NCBI GenBank assembly: GCA_910578505.1
Contig: CAJTPV010000041.1
Span: forward strand, 1 to 23,483
Direction: 5' to 3'
DNA: 23,483 nucleotides
Source of the DNA: an uncultured Oscillospiraceae bacterium
Lineage (GTDB): Bacteria > Bacillota > Clostridia > Oscillospirales > Oscillospiraceae
Part shown: positions 13,542 to 20,170 of the stretch, one piece after another
Layout: each line of letters begins with the position of its first letter
Position numbering within the stretch: the first letter of the stretch is position 1
Notes under the pieces: model-generated
What the model saw: the letters and a program-made list of their open reading frames with translations, nothing else
Told to the model about the DNA's origin: nothing
The model's database searches: none
Made by a program: the position numbers and the translations under genes

Positions 13542-14605
13542 GGGACCACCGCCGTCAGCGATGACACAAGGGAGATCAGCAGCAGCAGCGCCGAGGCCGC
13601 CGTCATGGCCAGCACCAGACCGAAGGCGTCCCCCAGGGCGGTCAGCAGGCCGGTCAGCTTTTTCGGCCCCGCGGCGGCGGCGGCCAGGGACGCGCACTGG
13701 TACAGCAGGTACTGTCCTCCCAGCCGCAGGAAGGGGACCAGGCAGAAGCTCAGCACCGCCAGCGCCCCGAAGGCCCCCAGCAGCCCCCGCAGCAGCCCCG
13801 CCCCGGCCAGCATGCTCTCCGCCGCCTCCGAGAGGATGCCGCCCACCACCGGCACCGCCGCCGAGACGGCGGCCTTGGCCACCTTCACCGCCTGGGCGTC
13901 GGCGGTGCCGGCCACGGCCCCGCTGATGGTGAGAAAGGCGGTGAAGAGGGTCAGCAATCCCCCCAGCGCCCATCCGATCAGTTTTTTCAGCAGGCTCCCC
14001 ACCCGCTCCATCAGCTCCCCCTCCAGCACCGCCCCCGCCGCCGCCGTGCCGATGTACAGATAGACGGCGGGCAGCAGCACCCGCTCAATGGCGGTCAGCA
14101 GGATATCCGAAAAAAACACCGCCGCCACCTGCCGGGCCGACGCGGCTGTGACACCGCCGGAGGCCGCCTCCGCCGCCGCCAGCACCGGCAGCAGCGCCTT
14201 GCTCAGCTGGGACAGGTCCACGATGGTCTGCTGTCCCAGGCCGATCAGCGCGTTCAGGTTCCCGGCGGATACCGCCGTGATCCACAGGGCGCCGGTGATG
14301 GACACATACTGCCCCAGGGTGTCCTTTCCCGCCGGGGCCGCGCTCTCCGCCACCCCCAGCAGGACCACCCCCGCCATAATGGCCGCGGTGGACCGGACGC
14401 CGGCCAGCAGGTACTCCCCGGCCTGCTCCCAGCCCTCCCGCCACAGCCGGCGGACGCCGGGCAGCAGGCCCTCTCCCCCGTCCGCCAGCGCCGCCGCCTC
14501 CGGCGCCAGCCGCTCCAGCTCCGGCGGCAGCTGTGCGGCCAGGGCCTGTCCGCACAGAAACAGCAGCGCGGCAACGAACAAACAGGCTGTCAGCCATTGC
14601 TTCAT
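13538..14605 (-). CDS. spoIIIAE: Stage III sporulation protein AE
   Basis: SpoIIIAE is the large polytopic membrane protein of the SpoIIIA complex. The 355-aa product has a signal-like N-terminus (MKQWLTACLFVAALLFLCG) and multiple hydrophobic segments, with family motifs such as VSAGNLNALIGLGQQTIVDL, LLTLFTAFLTISGAVAG and ATADAQAVKVAKAAVS-like sequence. ATG 14605 follows GGAGGTGG, which overlaps the spoIIIAD stop. It is a little shorter than the Bacillus protein (about 399 aa), with an unusually Ala/Leu/Gly-rich composition that fits the GC-rich genome. Confidence 0.95.
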   Translation of the reverse strand: MKQWLTACLFVAALLFLCGQALAAQLPPELERLAPEAAALADGGEGLLPGVRRLWREGWEQAGEYLLAGVRSTAAIMAGVVLLGVAESAAPAGKDTLGQYVSITGALWITAVSAGNLNALIGLGQQTIVDLSQLSKALLPVLAAAEAASGGVTAASARQVAAVFFSDILLTAIERVLLPAVYLYIGTAAAGAVLEGELMERVGSLLKKLIGWALGGLLTLFTAFLTISGAVAGTADAQAVKVAKAAVSAAVPVVGGILSEAAESMLAGAGLLRGLLGAFGALAVLSFCLVPFLRLGGQYLLYQCASLAAAAAGPKKLTGLLTALGDAFGLVLAMTAASALLLLISLVSSLTAVVP

Positions 14606-14615
14606 GGGCCACCTC

Positions 14616-15002
14616 CTATGTAAAATATCCCAGCAGCAGATCGGTCACCGCCCGCAGCAGCGGCAGGGCGATGAGCAGCACTGCCAGCGAGCCCGCCGTC
14701 TCCGCCGCCGTGGCCAGGGACTGGCTCCCGCCGTCCCGGCACAGGTCCGCGCACAGCCGGGTCACCAGCGCCGCCGCCGTGGTCCGCAGGAGGACAGAGA
14801 TATACGCGGTCTCGATGCCCGCCCGCCCAAAGAGGGCGCGGACCTCCTCCAGCACCGGCGCGGCCAGACACAGGCACCGGGCCAGCGCCGCCGCCAGAAT
14901 GGCCGTGGTCAGCAGCAGGGCCTGCTCCGGGGCGGTCCTCCGCAGCAGCGCCACCGGCAGCATGCACACCGCGCACAGCGCCGCCAATCGCATCAGCTCC
15001 AT
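14616..15002 (-). CDS. spoIIIAD: Stage III sporulation protein AD
   Basis: This is a small membrane subunit of the SpoIIIA complex, 128 aa, close to the usual 130. Helices are seen at about 4-20, 27-47 and 65-82 plus a C-terminal one (GSLAVLLIALPLLRAVTDLL). The pattern EEVRALFGRAGIETAYISVL and LVTRLCADLCRDGGSQSLA matches the AC/AD family. ATG 15002 lies 3 bp after the spoIIIAC stop. Confidence 0.94.
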   Translation of the reverse strand: MELMRLAALCAVCMLPVALLRRTAPEQALLLTTAILAAALARCLCLAAPVLEEVRALFGRAGIETAYISVLLRTTAAALVTRLCADLCRDGGSQSLATAAETAGSLAVLLIALPLLRAVTDLLLGYFT

Positions 15003-15005
15003 GGC

Positions 15006-15200
15006 TCAGAACCCGAAGAGGGTCTTGATGAGCTGGAACAGGTCGCTGATCTCCCGCACCAGCATCATCATCACCACCACCAGCCCGGCCAGGGTGGTCA
15101 TCAGCGCCTGCTCCTCCCGCCCTGAGCGGACCAGCAGCTGGTTGAGCACCGCCACCACGATGCCTATGGCGGCTATTCGAAATATCAGGTCAATATTCAT
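15006..15200 (-). CDS. spoIIIAC: Stage III sporulation protein AC
   Basis: This 64-aa protein has two membrane helices (about 5-24 and 33-52) and the family pattern IFRIAAIGIVVAVLNQLL and QALMTTLAGLVVVMMMLV. Its length agrees with the usual 66-68 aa. The start is one base after the spoIIIAB stop (TGATATG), with no strong ribosome site, so it probably depends on translational coupling; this matters because spoIIIAB is frameshifted. Confidence 0.95.
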   Translation of the reverse strand: MNIDLIFRIAAIGIVVAVLNQLLVRSGREEQALMTTLAGLVVVMMMLVREISDLFQLIKTLFGF

Positions 15201-15201
15201 A

Positions 15202-15689
15202 TCACATCAGCACCAGAATCAGCAGGCACGCCCCGGACAGGCACAGGGCCGCCGTGACCCGCCCCTGCTCCGCCTGCCGGGCCTTCTCCGCCCGCAGATA
15301 TCCGGTCATCTCCTCCCTTGTTTCCTCAATGGCCGCCGCCAGCCGCTCCCCGCCGGCGGCCAGCAGGGGGCCCAGGGGCGCCAGGTACCCGTCCAGCGGC
15401 GGCGGCAGGCAGGCCGCCGCTCCGGCCCAGCAGTCCGGCAGGGTCCGGTCCGCCGGGTCCTGCAGGCAGCGGCCCAGCGGCTCCCACAGGAAACGGGCGC
15501 TCAGGCTGTCCGGCGAAAACCCTGCGCAGATCTCCGGCAGGGGCCGGCGGCAGACGCAGACCGCATAGCGCAGCACCGCCAGGTCTGCCAGCACCGCCTG
15601 TCCCGCAGCGGCAGTGTGCTCTCCCGCCGCCGCAGGGCGCAGAGGAGGCCGGCCCCCCACAGCACCAGCGCCGCCCCCAGGGCCCTCAT
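15202..15689 (-). pseudogene. spoIIIAB: Stage III sporulation protein AB, frameshifted
   Basis: SpoIIIAB is a membrane protein of the SpoIIIA complex. Its expected N-terminal membrane helix is encoded from ATG 15689 (MRALGAALVLWGAGLLCALR), whose start overlaps the spoIIIAA stop as ATGA, a typical coupled start. The rest, from about AVLADLAVLRYAVCVCRRPL to the C-terminal helix GACLLILVLM, lies in another frame. One missing base between about 15600 and 15660, for example in the six-C run at 15653-15658 or nearby GGC repeats, would restore a normal protein of about 162 aa. Starting instead at GTG 15660 would give 152 aa without the helix and without a ribosome site. A sequencing error is possible. 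Confidence 0.85.
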
Positions 15690-16600
15690 GGCAGCGGCTC
15701 CACCCGGCTGCGCCGGTCCGCCCCCAGCCCCTCGATGACGACCGCCCGCCGGAAGACGCCGCAGGCCAGCAGAGCCCGTCCCACCGGCCGGCCCTGCAGG
15801 TCCTGGAGGGAGGCGGCGTGTACGGTGGCCAGCAGGGTGACGCCGCAGTTGGCGGCGGCGCACACCGCCTCCACGTCCCCAGGCAGGGCCACCTCGTCCA
15901 GGGCGATGACCTGGGGCGTCATGGCCCGCAGCAGCATGGGCACCGCCAGGGCCTTGGGGCAGCCGTCCAGCACGTCCGTGTGGCAGCCCACCTCCAGCTG
16001 GGGCCGGCCCCGGTGGACCGCCGCCAGCTCCCCCCGCTCGTCCACCAGCGCTACCCGCCGGGGCTGGGCCAGCTCCGTGCCCTGGCTCAGCAGCCGCACC
16101 AGGTCCCGCAGCAGGGTGGTCTTGCCGCCGCCCGGCGGACTGAGCACCAGCGTACTCAGTGGCCGCCCGTCCTCCAGCAGCTCCGGGAGAATGGGACGGG
16201 CCGCCCCCTCCCGCACCCGGGGGATGCGGATGGCCAGGGAGCTGACGTCCCGGATGCCCTCGTTGCGGCCCCCCTGGGGCAGCGCCGTGCCGCACACGCC
16301 GATGCGGAACCCGCCCTGGGCGGTGACGTAGCCGTGACACAGGGTCTCCGCCGCCACGTAGCGGGAGTACTCCGTGGCCCGGTCCAGCACCTGCTCCAGG
16401 TCCCCCCGGATCACGCGGGTCTGCGGCAGGGGCAGCTCCGCGGCGGGCAGCGTGACGGACAGGGGCCGGCCAATCCGCAGGCGCAGCTCCTCCGCCTCCG
16501 CCTTCCGGCTCCGCTCCAGCAGCAGGGCCGCCGTGCGCAGCCGTGCCGGCAGCAGGGCGCAGGCGTCCTCGAACCGGGCCGCCGCATATTCTTCAGTCAT
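15686..16600 (-). CDS. spoIIIAA: Stage III sporulation protein AA (ATPase)
   Basis: SpoIIIAA is the cytoplasmic ATPase of the mother-cell channel, related to secretion ATPases. The 304-aa product has an N-terminal domain with HGYVTAQGGFRIGVCG, Walker A PPGGGKTT (about 155-162), VALVDERGEL, and Walker B PQVIALDEV (about 229-237) followed by ATVHAASLQDL. The length matches the family (about 307). ATG 16600 follows GGGGAGGG. It is the first gene of the eight-gene operon, behind a sigma-E-like promoter. Confidence 0.95.
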   Translation of the reverse strand: MTEEYAAARFEDACALLPARLRTAALLLERSRKAEAEELRLRIGRPLSVTLPAAELPLPQTRVIRGDLEQVLDRATEYSRYVAAETLCHGYVTAQGGFRIGVCGTALPQGGRNEGIRDVSSLAIRIPRVREGAARPILPELLEDGRPLSTLVLSPPGGGKTTLLRDLVRLLSQGTELAQPRRVALVDERGELAAVHRGRPQLEVGCHTDVLDGCPKALAVPMLLRAMTPQVIALDEVALPGDVEAVCAAANCGVTLLATVHAASLQDLQGRPVGRALLACGVFRRAVVIEGLGADRRSRVEPLP

Positions 16601-16632
16601 TGGTGATTCCCTCCCCCGTTTTCTTCTGGTAC

Positions 16633-16661
16633 ACTCTATGTGGGCTCGTCCCAGTTTATGA
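16633..16661 (-). promoter_or_regulatory. Putative sigma-E promoter of the spoIIIA operon
   Basis: On the minus strand TCATAAA and CATAGAGT are separated by 14 bp. The -10 matches the sigma-E consensus CATACAAT at six of eight positions, the -35 keeps the central ATA, and the spacing is as known for sigma-E. In Bacillus spoIIIA is transcribed by sigma-E. It lies 33 bp before spoIIIAA. Confidence 0.6.
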
Positions 16662-16701
16662 CCGGAGAGAGGGAGAAAGAGCGGCGCCGCCGCGGGAATA
16701 A

Positions 16702-16742
16702 AAAAACAGCCCTTCTCCGTGCGGAGGGGAGCTGTCTTTTTC
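16702..16742. terminator. Bidirectional hairpin terminator upstream of spoIIIAA
   Basis: ACAGC-CCTT-CTCCG and CGGAG-GGGA-GCTGT pair into a long stem, with A and T runs on the two flanks. No plus-strand gene ends here, so it may be the end of a former minus-strand gene upstream of spoIIIA, now replaced by the regulatory patch to the right. Confidence 0.75.
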
Positions 16743-16893
16743 TACCTGCAGCGGGGGGCGTCCGACCGGGCCGGGATCGGGGCAAAGGCTTGTAAATCCT
16801 CATGTTTTGACAAAATGCGACAAAAATGGAACCATAGGACCTGTCGGAACAATCTTCCTTCTTTTATGCTAAGGGAAAGGAGGTGAGCAGTGC

Positions 16894-17121
16894 ATGCTGG
16901 CAAAATTTTGTGCAGAAAAATTCCATGATGCCCGCATAAAAAGAAACATGACCCAGGAGGAGCTCGCGGAGAAGGCGGGGATCTCTTCCCGATACCTGCG
17001 GGCGCTGGAGAGCGGACAGAAGAATAACCCGTCCGCATCCCTGCTTTGCCGGCTCGCCCTAGCGTTGGGGGTTCCCATGGACGCGCTGATGGACGTCTCA
17101 GGGGAGGAAACAGCGTCTTAA
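16894..17121 (+). CDS. XRE-family helix-turn-helix regulator, 75 aa
   Basis: The protein is essentially one XRE/Cro HTH domain: DARIKRNMTQEELAEKAGIS (helices 1-2), SSRYLRALESGQKNNPSA (recognition helix), then LALALGVPMDALMD. Such small regulators usually bind DNA as dimers near their own gene. ATG 16894 follows AAGGAGGTG. Upstream, GACAAAATG and GACAAAAATG occur at 16809 and 16819, a 10-bp period, and could be its operator. It is followed after 31 bp by the Spo0A-like gene, probably in one operon. Confidence 0.88.
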   Translation: MLAKFCAEKFHDARIKRNMTQEELAEKAGISSRYLRALESGQKNNPSASLLCRLALALGVPMDALMDVSGEETAS

Positions 17122-17152
17122 TAAAATATACAGAGTAAAGGAGGGCATCGTC

Positions 17153-17512
17153 TTGGAAAATTCAGCAAATTTGGCGCGCTTAGTCAGGCGCGAAATCGAT
17201 CTCTTGTGCGTACCGCCAACCATTCGAGGGCACCGTTACCTGTCATATATGGTGGAGCAGGTGGCAATGGACCCGGAGAGAGCAGCGTGGATCACAAAGG
17301 ATCTGTACCGGGAAACAGCCCGCAGGTTTCGGACGACCTGGAGCGCGGTAGCACAGAGCTGCTGGGCCGCCATCACCTGCTGCTGGGGATGTGAGGCCGG
17401 ACGGGAGCGGTTCGGCGTGGTGGCCGGACGCCGGCCTGCCGGACGGCCAGCGCCCACAGACTTTATCGAGGCTGTGGCCCGGTATGTTACCGGCCAGCAC
17501 CGCCCCGGCTGA
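17153..17512 (+). CDS. Stand-alone Spo0A C-terminal-type DNA-binding protein
   Basis: The 119-aa product aligns along its length with the DNA-binding output domain of Spo0A, the master sporulation regulator, but has no receiver domain. Matching blocks are IDLLCVPPTIRGHRYLSYMV (in Spo0A LGVPxxIKGYxYL), DPERAAWITKDLYRETARRF (DPE..ITKxLYPxIAxxF), RTTWSAV (xTTPSRV) and PAPTDFIEAVARYV (KPTNSEFIAMVAD). In the recognition helix, SAVAQSCWAAIT replaces Spo0A's SRVERAIRHAIE, so three arginines are gone and 0A-box binding is doubtful. The TTG start at 17153 is supported by AAGGAGG 8 bp upstream. It shares an operon with the XRE gene and ends at a strong terminator. Confidence 0.8.
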   Translation: MENSANLARLVRREIDLLCVPPTIRGHRYLSYMVEQVAMDPERAAWITKDLYRETARRFRTTWSAVAQSCWAAITCCWGCEAGRERFGVVAGRRPAGRPAPTDFIEAVARYVTGQHRPG

Positions 17513-17522
17513 CACGAGCCGG

Positions 17523-17558
17523 CCCGGACGGAGAGAGCTGCTCTCCGTCCGGGATTTT
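17523..17558 (+). terminator. Terminator after the Spo0A-like gene
   Basis: CCCGGACGGAGAG (17523-17535) and CTCTCCGTCCGGG (17541-17553) form a perfect 13-bp stem, followed by ATTTTTATT. Confidence 0.9.
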
Positions 17559-17568
17559 TATTGTACCA

Positions 17569-17642
17569 TACTTCTGGAAGTAGAAAAATCCGCACATTCG
17601 ACAAAAATATACTTCCAGAATTATACAATACTTCCAGGAGTA
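17569..17642. promoter_or_regulatory. Three operator-like palindromes before the RHH gene
   Basis: Three 14-bp sites share one pattern: TACTTCTGGAAGTA (17569-17582, perfect palindrome), TACTTCCAGAATTA (17610-17623) and TACTTCCAGGAGTA (17629-17642), the last two with one arm mismatch. Their starts are 41 and 19 bp apart, near whole helical turns. A -10-like TATACT/TATAAT lies at 17643-17653. RHH proteins commonly bind such arrays and repress their own gene. Confidence 0.7.
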
Positions 17643-17683
17643 TATACTATAATCACCACATCTATACTGGATGAGGTGGAACC

Positions 17684-17875
17684 ATGGCATATACAGAGGC
17701 CCAGAGAGAGGCGACGGCGCGGTACAACAAAAAGGCCTATGACAGGATCGATCTTGTGGTGAAAAAGGGCCGGCGGGATGAGATCAAGCGCTTTGCCGCC
17801 GCCCTGGGCAAGAGCACGAATCAATTTATCAACGACGCCATCGACAGAGCTATGGCGGAGGCGGCGGACCAATAG
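17684..17875 (+). CDS. Ribbon-helix-helix (Arc-type) DNA-binding protein, 63 aa
   Basis: The product resembles small Arc/MetJ-type RHH proteins, often antitoxins or plasmid and element regulators. An N-terminal helical stretch (EAQREATARYNKKAYDRI) precedes the strand DLVVKKGRRDEI and two helices (KRFAAALGKS and TNQFINDAIDRAMAEA). ATG 17684 follows GAGGTGG. No toxin gene follows: its 3' end overlaps the tail of the minus-strand MocR gene by 26 bp. Three palindromes upstream suggest autoregulation. Confidence 0.78.
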   Translation: MAYTEAQREATARYNKKAYDRIDLVVKKGRRDEIKRFAAALGKSTNQFINDAIDRAMAEAADQ

Positions 17876-19286
17876 CGGGCGGCTCTCCCCAGGCCCGCCC
17901 CAGGGCCTCCGCCAGGGCCGCTGTCTCCTGGTCCCGCAGGGAGGCGTAGCCCAGTACCACGGTGTTGGCCGGGCACCGCTCCGGCCGCTCCATATAGTAC
18001 CGGCTCAGCCCCCGCAGGCCCACCCCGGCGGCCAGGGCCGACCGCTCCATCTCCGCCTCCCCCGGTCCGTCCGGCAGGGTCAGCAGCAGATGCAGCCCCG
18101 TGTGCCGGCCCTGCAGGCGGACGCCCGGCAGGCGCTCCTCCAGGGCCAGAGCCAGGGCCGTCATCCGGCTCTTGTAGGCGCTGCGCAGCCGGGCCAGGTG
18201 GCGGGTAAAGTATCCCTCCCGCAAAAACCGGCACAGGGTGTGCTGCTCAAAGCGGCTGACGGTGTTGGAATAGCTGCCGAAGGCCGCCCGGTACCGCCCC
18301 AGCAGGTCCTCCGGCAGCACCATACAGGCGATGCGGATGCTGGGGGCCAGGCTTTTGGAGAACGTACACAGGTACACCACCGGCCCGGCGGGCCCGGCCA
18401 TGCCCTGGAGGCTGGGGATGGGCCGCATATCGAACCGGAACTCCGCGTCGTAGTCGTCCTCCAGGATGTACCGGCCCGGCGCTGCCGCCGCCCACCGCAG
18501 CAGCTGGGCCCGCCGGCCCGCCGGCATGGTCACGCCGGTGGGGAAGTGGTGGCTGGGGGTGACATAGCAGATGTTGGCCCCGCTCTCCTCCAGGCCCGGC
18601 ACCGGCAGGCCGCTGCTGTCGATGTCCACGCACCGGCAGGGGACGCCGTTGTTGACCAGGATGGTCCGGGGGCGGTCATAGCCGGGGTTCTCGATGGCCG
18701 CCGCGCCGCCGCCTTCCCGCAGCAGCTGGGCCAGCAGCCCCAGCAGGTACTCCACCCCCGCCCCCACCACGATCTGCTCCGGCGAGCATACGACGCCCCG
18801 GTAGGCCCGCAGATAGACCGCCAGCTCCTCCCGCAGCTCCGCCTCCCCCTGCCGGTGGCCGTGGCTGAGCAGCTCCGGGCGGGCGTAGAGCAGCTCCTTT
18901 TGGATGCGGCCCCAGGTGCTGAAGGGGAAGAGGGCGGTGTCCACCGAGCCGGTGGACAGGTCGAAGCGCACAGGCGGCGGGGCCGGCACGGGCGGCACAA
19001 AGGGCGGGGCCTCCCCCTCCCGCTGGGGCAGCATGTCCGTGTACTCCAGGACGTAAAAGCCGCTTTTCGGGCGGGCCTCCAGATAGCCCTCCGCCACCAG
19101 CATCTGGTAGGCTGTGTCCACGGTGTTCACCGCCACGGCCAGCTGGGCGGCCAGACTCCGCTTGCCGGGGAGCCGGTCCCCCGCCCGCAGCTGGCCGCTT
19201 CTGATCTGCCGGGTCAGGCTGTCGTAGAGCTGCTGATAGAGGGGGCGCTTGTTGGCGGGGTCCAGGTATAAGTTCATCTCCAGCAT
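17850..19286 (-). CDS. MocR/PdxR-family transcription regulator (GntR-aminotransferase fusion)
   Basis: The 478-aa protein has an N-terminal GntR winged helix (about 1-75: PLYQQLYDSLTRQIRSGQL, LPGKRSLAAQLAVAVNTVDT, AYQMLVAEGYLEARPKSGFY) joined by a Pro-rich linker to a fold-type I aminotransferase domain. The PLP-binding Lys is K311 in TFSKSLAPSIR; other motifs are ENPGYDRPR, CYVTPSHHFPTGVTMP and ILEDDYDAEFR. MocR proteins use PLP to sense vitamin B6 or amino compounds and control nearby genes. ATG 19286 is preferred, behind GGGAGG; the frame is open further upstream. It is divergent from an ECF transporter S component, its likely target. Confidence 0.92.
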   Translation of the reverse strand: MLEMNLYLDPANKRPLYQQLYDSLTRQIRSGQLRAGDRLPGKRSLAAQLAVAVNTVDTAYQMLVAEGYLEARPKSGFYVLEYTDMLPQREGEAPPFVPPVPAPPPVRFDLSTGSVDTALFPFSTWGRIQKELLYARPELLSHGHRQGEAELREELAVYLRAYRGVVCSPEQIVVGAGVEYLLGLLAQLLREGGGAAAIENPGYDRPRTILVNNGVPCRCVDIDSSGLPVPGLEESGANICYVTPSHHFPTGVTMPAGRRAQLLRWAAAAPGRYILEDDYDAEFRFDMRPIPSLQGMAGPAGPVVYLCTFSKSLAPSIRIACMVLPEDLLGRYRAAFGSYSNTVSRFEQHTLCRFLREGYFTRHLARLRSAYKSRMTALALALEERLPGVRLQGRHTGLHLLLTLPDGPGEAEMERSALAAGVGLRGLSRYYMERPERCPANTVVLGYASLRDQETAALAEALGRAWGEPPAIGPPPPP

Positions 19287-19308
19287 GGCGAGCCTCCCAA
19301 CTGATACC

Positions 19309-19359
19309 ATAAAAAATTTATGTTCTGAGCGTTTCAATAGTGCCAGATACATGTATAAT
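19309..19359. promoter_or_regulatory. Overlapping divergent promoters of the MocR and ECF genes
   Basis: One hexamer at 19332-19337 reads TTTCAA on plus and TTGAAA on minus. On plus it is 16 bp from TATAAT (19354-19359); on minus it is 17 bp from TTTTAT (19314-19309). The shared -35 and the sequence AGTGCCAGATACATG between the hexamers are plausible targets for the regulator; binding is inference. Confidence 0.55.
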
Positions 19360-19411
19360 AGCATTATCAAACAGAGCTGTCAAGCAGACGGCTCGGAGGA
19401 GGGCAAATGCT

Positions 19412-19999
19412 ATGGAGCAATCGAAAAATCATCAGGCGCTGTTGAAGCTCTGCGCCGCGTCCGTTATGACCGCCATTGTCTTCGTGGGGAACTATCTGCG
19501 GGTGACGATCCCCATCTCCCTGGGGGGCGTGACCAGCTTTACGCTGGCGAACATTCTCTGCGCGCTGTCCGGCATTCTGCTGGGGCCCTACTGGGGGTTT
19601 GTGGCGGCGGGCTGCGGGTCCGCGTTCTACGACACGACCAACCCCGCCTTTGCGTCCGAAGCGCCTATTACCCTGTGCACCAAGGGCATGTATGGTCTGG
19701 TGGCCGGACTGGTGCTCTACTATGTGTTCCGTAATGCCAAAGAGAGATATGGTTCCCAGGTGGTCGCGGCGGCCTGCGCGGCAGTGGGATATATGTTGGT
19801 CTATTCTGCCAAGGTGTTTTTCTATAATGGCATGGTGATCCAAGGCTTTACCGAGCCGGTGCAGTGCTGGGCGCTGGTCGTGTCGAAGCTGCCCGCTACC
19901 CTGTTCAACGGCGTTGTCGCCATCATCGGCGCGCCGATTCTGGGCATCGCTATTATGAAGGCGCTGCGGGCGGCCCATTTGGAAAAAATGCTGGCCTGA
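19412..19999 (+). CDS. ECF transporter S component, probable vitamin B6-type substrate
   Basis: The 195-aa membrane protein matches substrate-binding S components of energy-coupling factor transporters: about six hydrophobic segments, with ALLKLCAASVMTAIVFVGNY, PISLGGVTSFTLANILCALS, GILLGPYWGFVAAGCGSAFY and ITLCTKGMYGLVAGLVLYYV. It must work with a shared EcfA/A'/T module encoded elsewhere. The substrate cannot be read directly; the divergent PLP-dependent MocR/PdxR regulator points to a B6 vitamer. ATG 19412 follows GGAGGAGGG. It is monocistronic, with a strong terminator behind it. Confidence 0.85.
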   Translation: MEQSKNHQALLKLCAASVMTAIVFVGNYLRVTIPISLGGVTSFTLANILCALSGILLGPYWGFVAAGCGSAFYDTTNPAFASEAPITLCTKGMYGLVAGLVLYYVFRNAKERYGSQVVAAACAAVGYMLVYSAKVFFYNGMVIQGFTEPVQCWALVVSKLPATLFNGVVAIIGAPILGIAIMKALRAAHLEKMLA

Positions 20000-20019
20000 C
20001 CTGCATAATGGACGCAATA

Positions 20020-20062
20020 ACGGCGGTTTTGAGAAGTTGTCTCAAAACCGCCGTCTGTTTTG
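20020..20062 (+). terminator. Terminator after the ECF S-component gene
   Basis: ACGGCGGTTTTGAGA (20020-20034) and TCTCAAAACCGCCGT (20040-20054) form a perfect 15-bp stem, followed by CTGTTTTGTT. Confidence 0.85.
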
Positions 20063-20112
20063 TTGGCGGTAAGCCCTCTTGGTCACGTTCACGAAGAATT
20101 TACAAAATCCTC

Positions 20113-20141
20113 TTGTGAAACAGATGTTTCTGTGGTACAAT
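20113..20141 (+). promoter_or_regulatory. Sigma-A promoter of radC-uvrB
   Basis: TTGTGA (20113-20118) and TACAAT (20136-20141) are 17 bp apart, 29 bp before the radC start. No clear LexA box was seen. Confidence 0.75.
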
Positions 20142-20170
20142 GAACAAATCTGATGTTCAATGGAGGCAGT

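Noticed and set aside
14088..16606. Several long plus-strand frames across the spoIIIA cluster
   Set aside because: All are low-complexity Ala/Pro/Arg/Gln-rich shadows of the minus-strand sporulation genes.
17876..17904. GCGGGC/GCCCGC hairpin as terminator of the RHH gene
   Set aside because: It lies inside the MocR coding sequence, has no T run, and such short GC pairings are common in this DNA.
17778..19271. Plus-strand open frame (497 codons) opposite the MocR gene
   Set aside because: The MocR gene shows clear HTH and PLP motifs; the opposite frame is Gln/Gly/Arg-rich noise.
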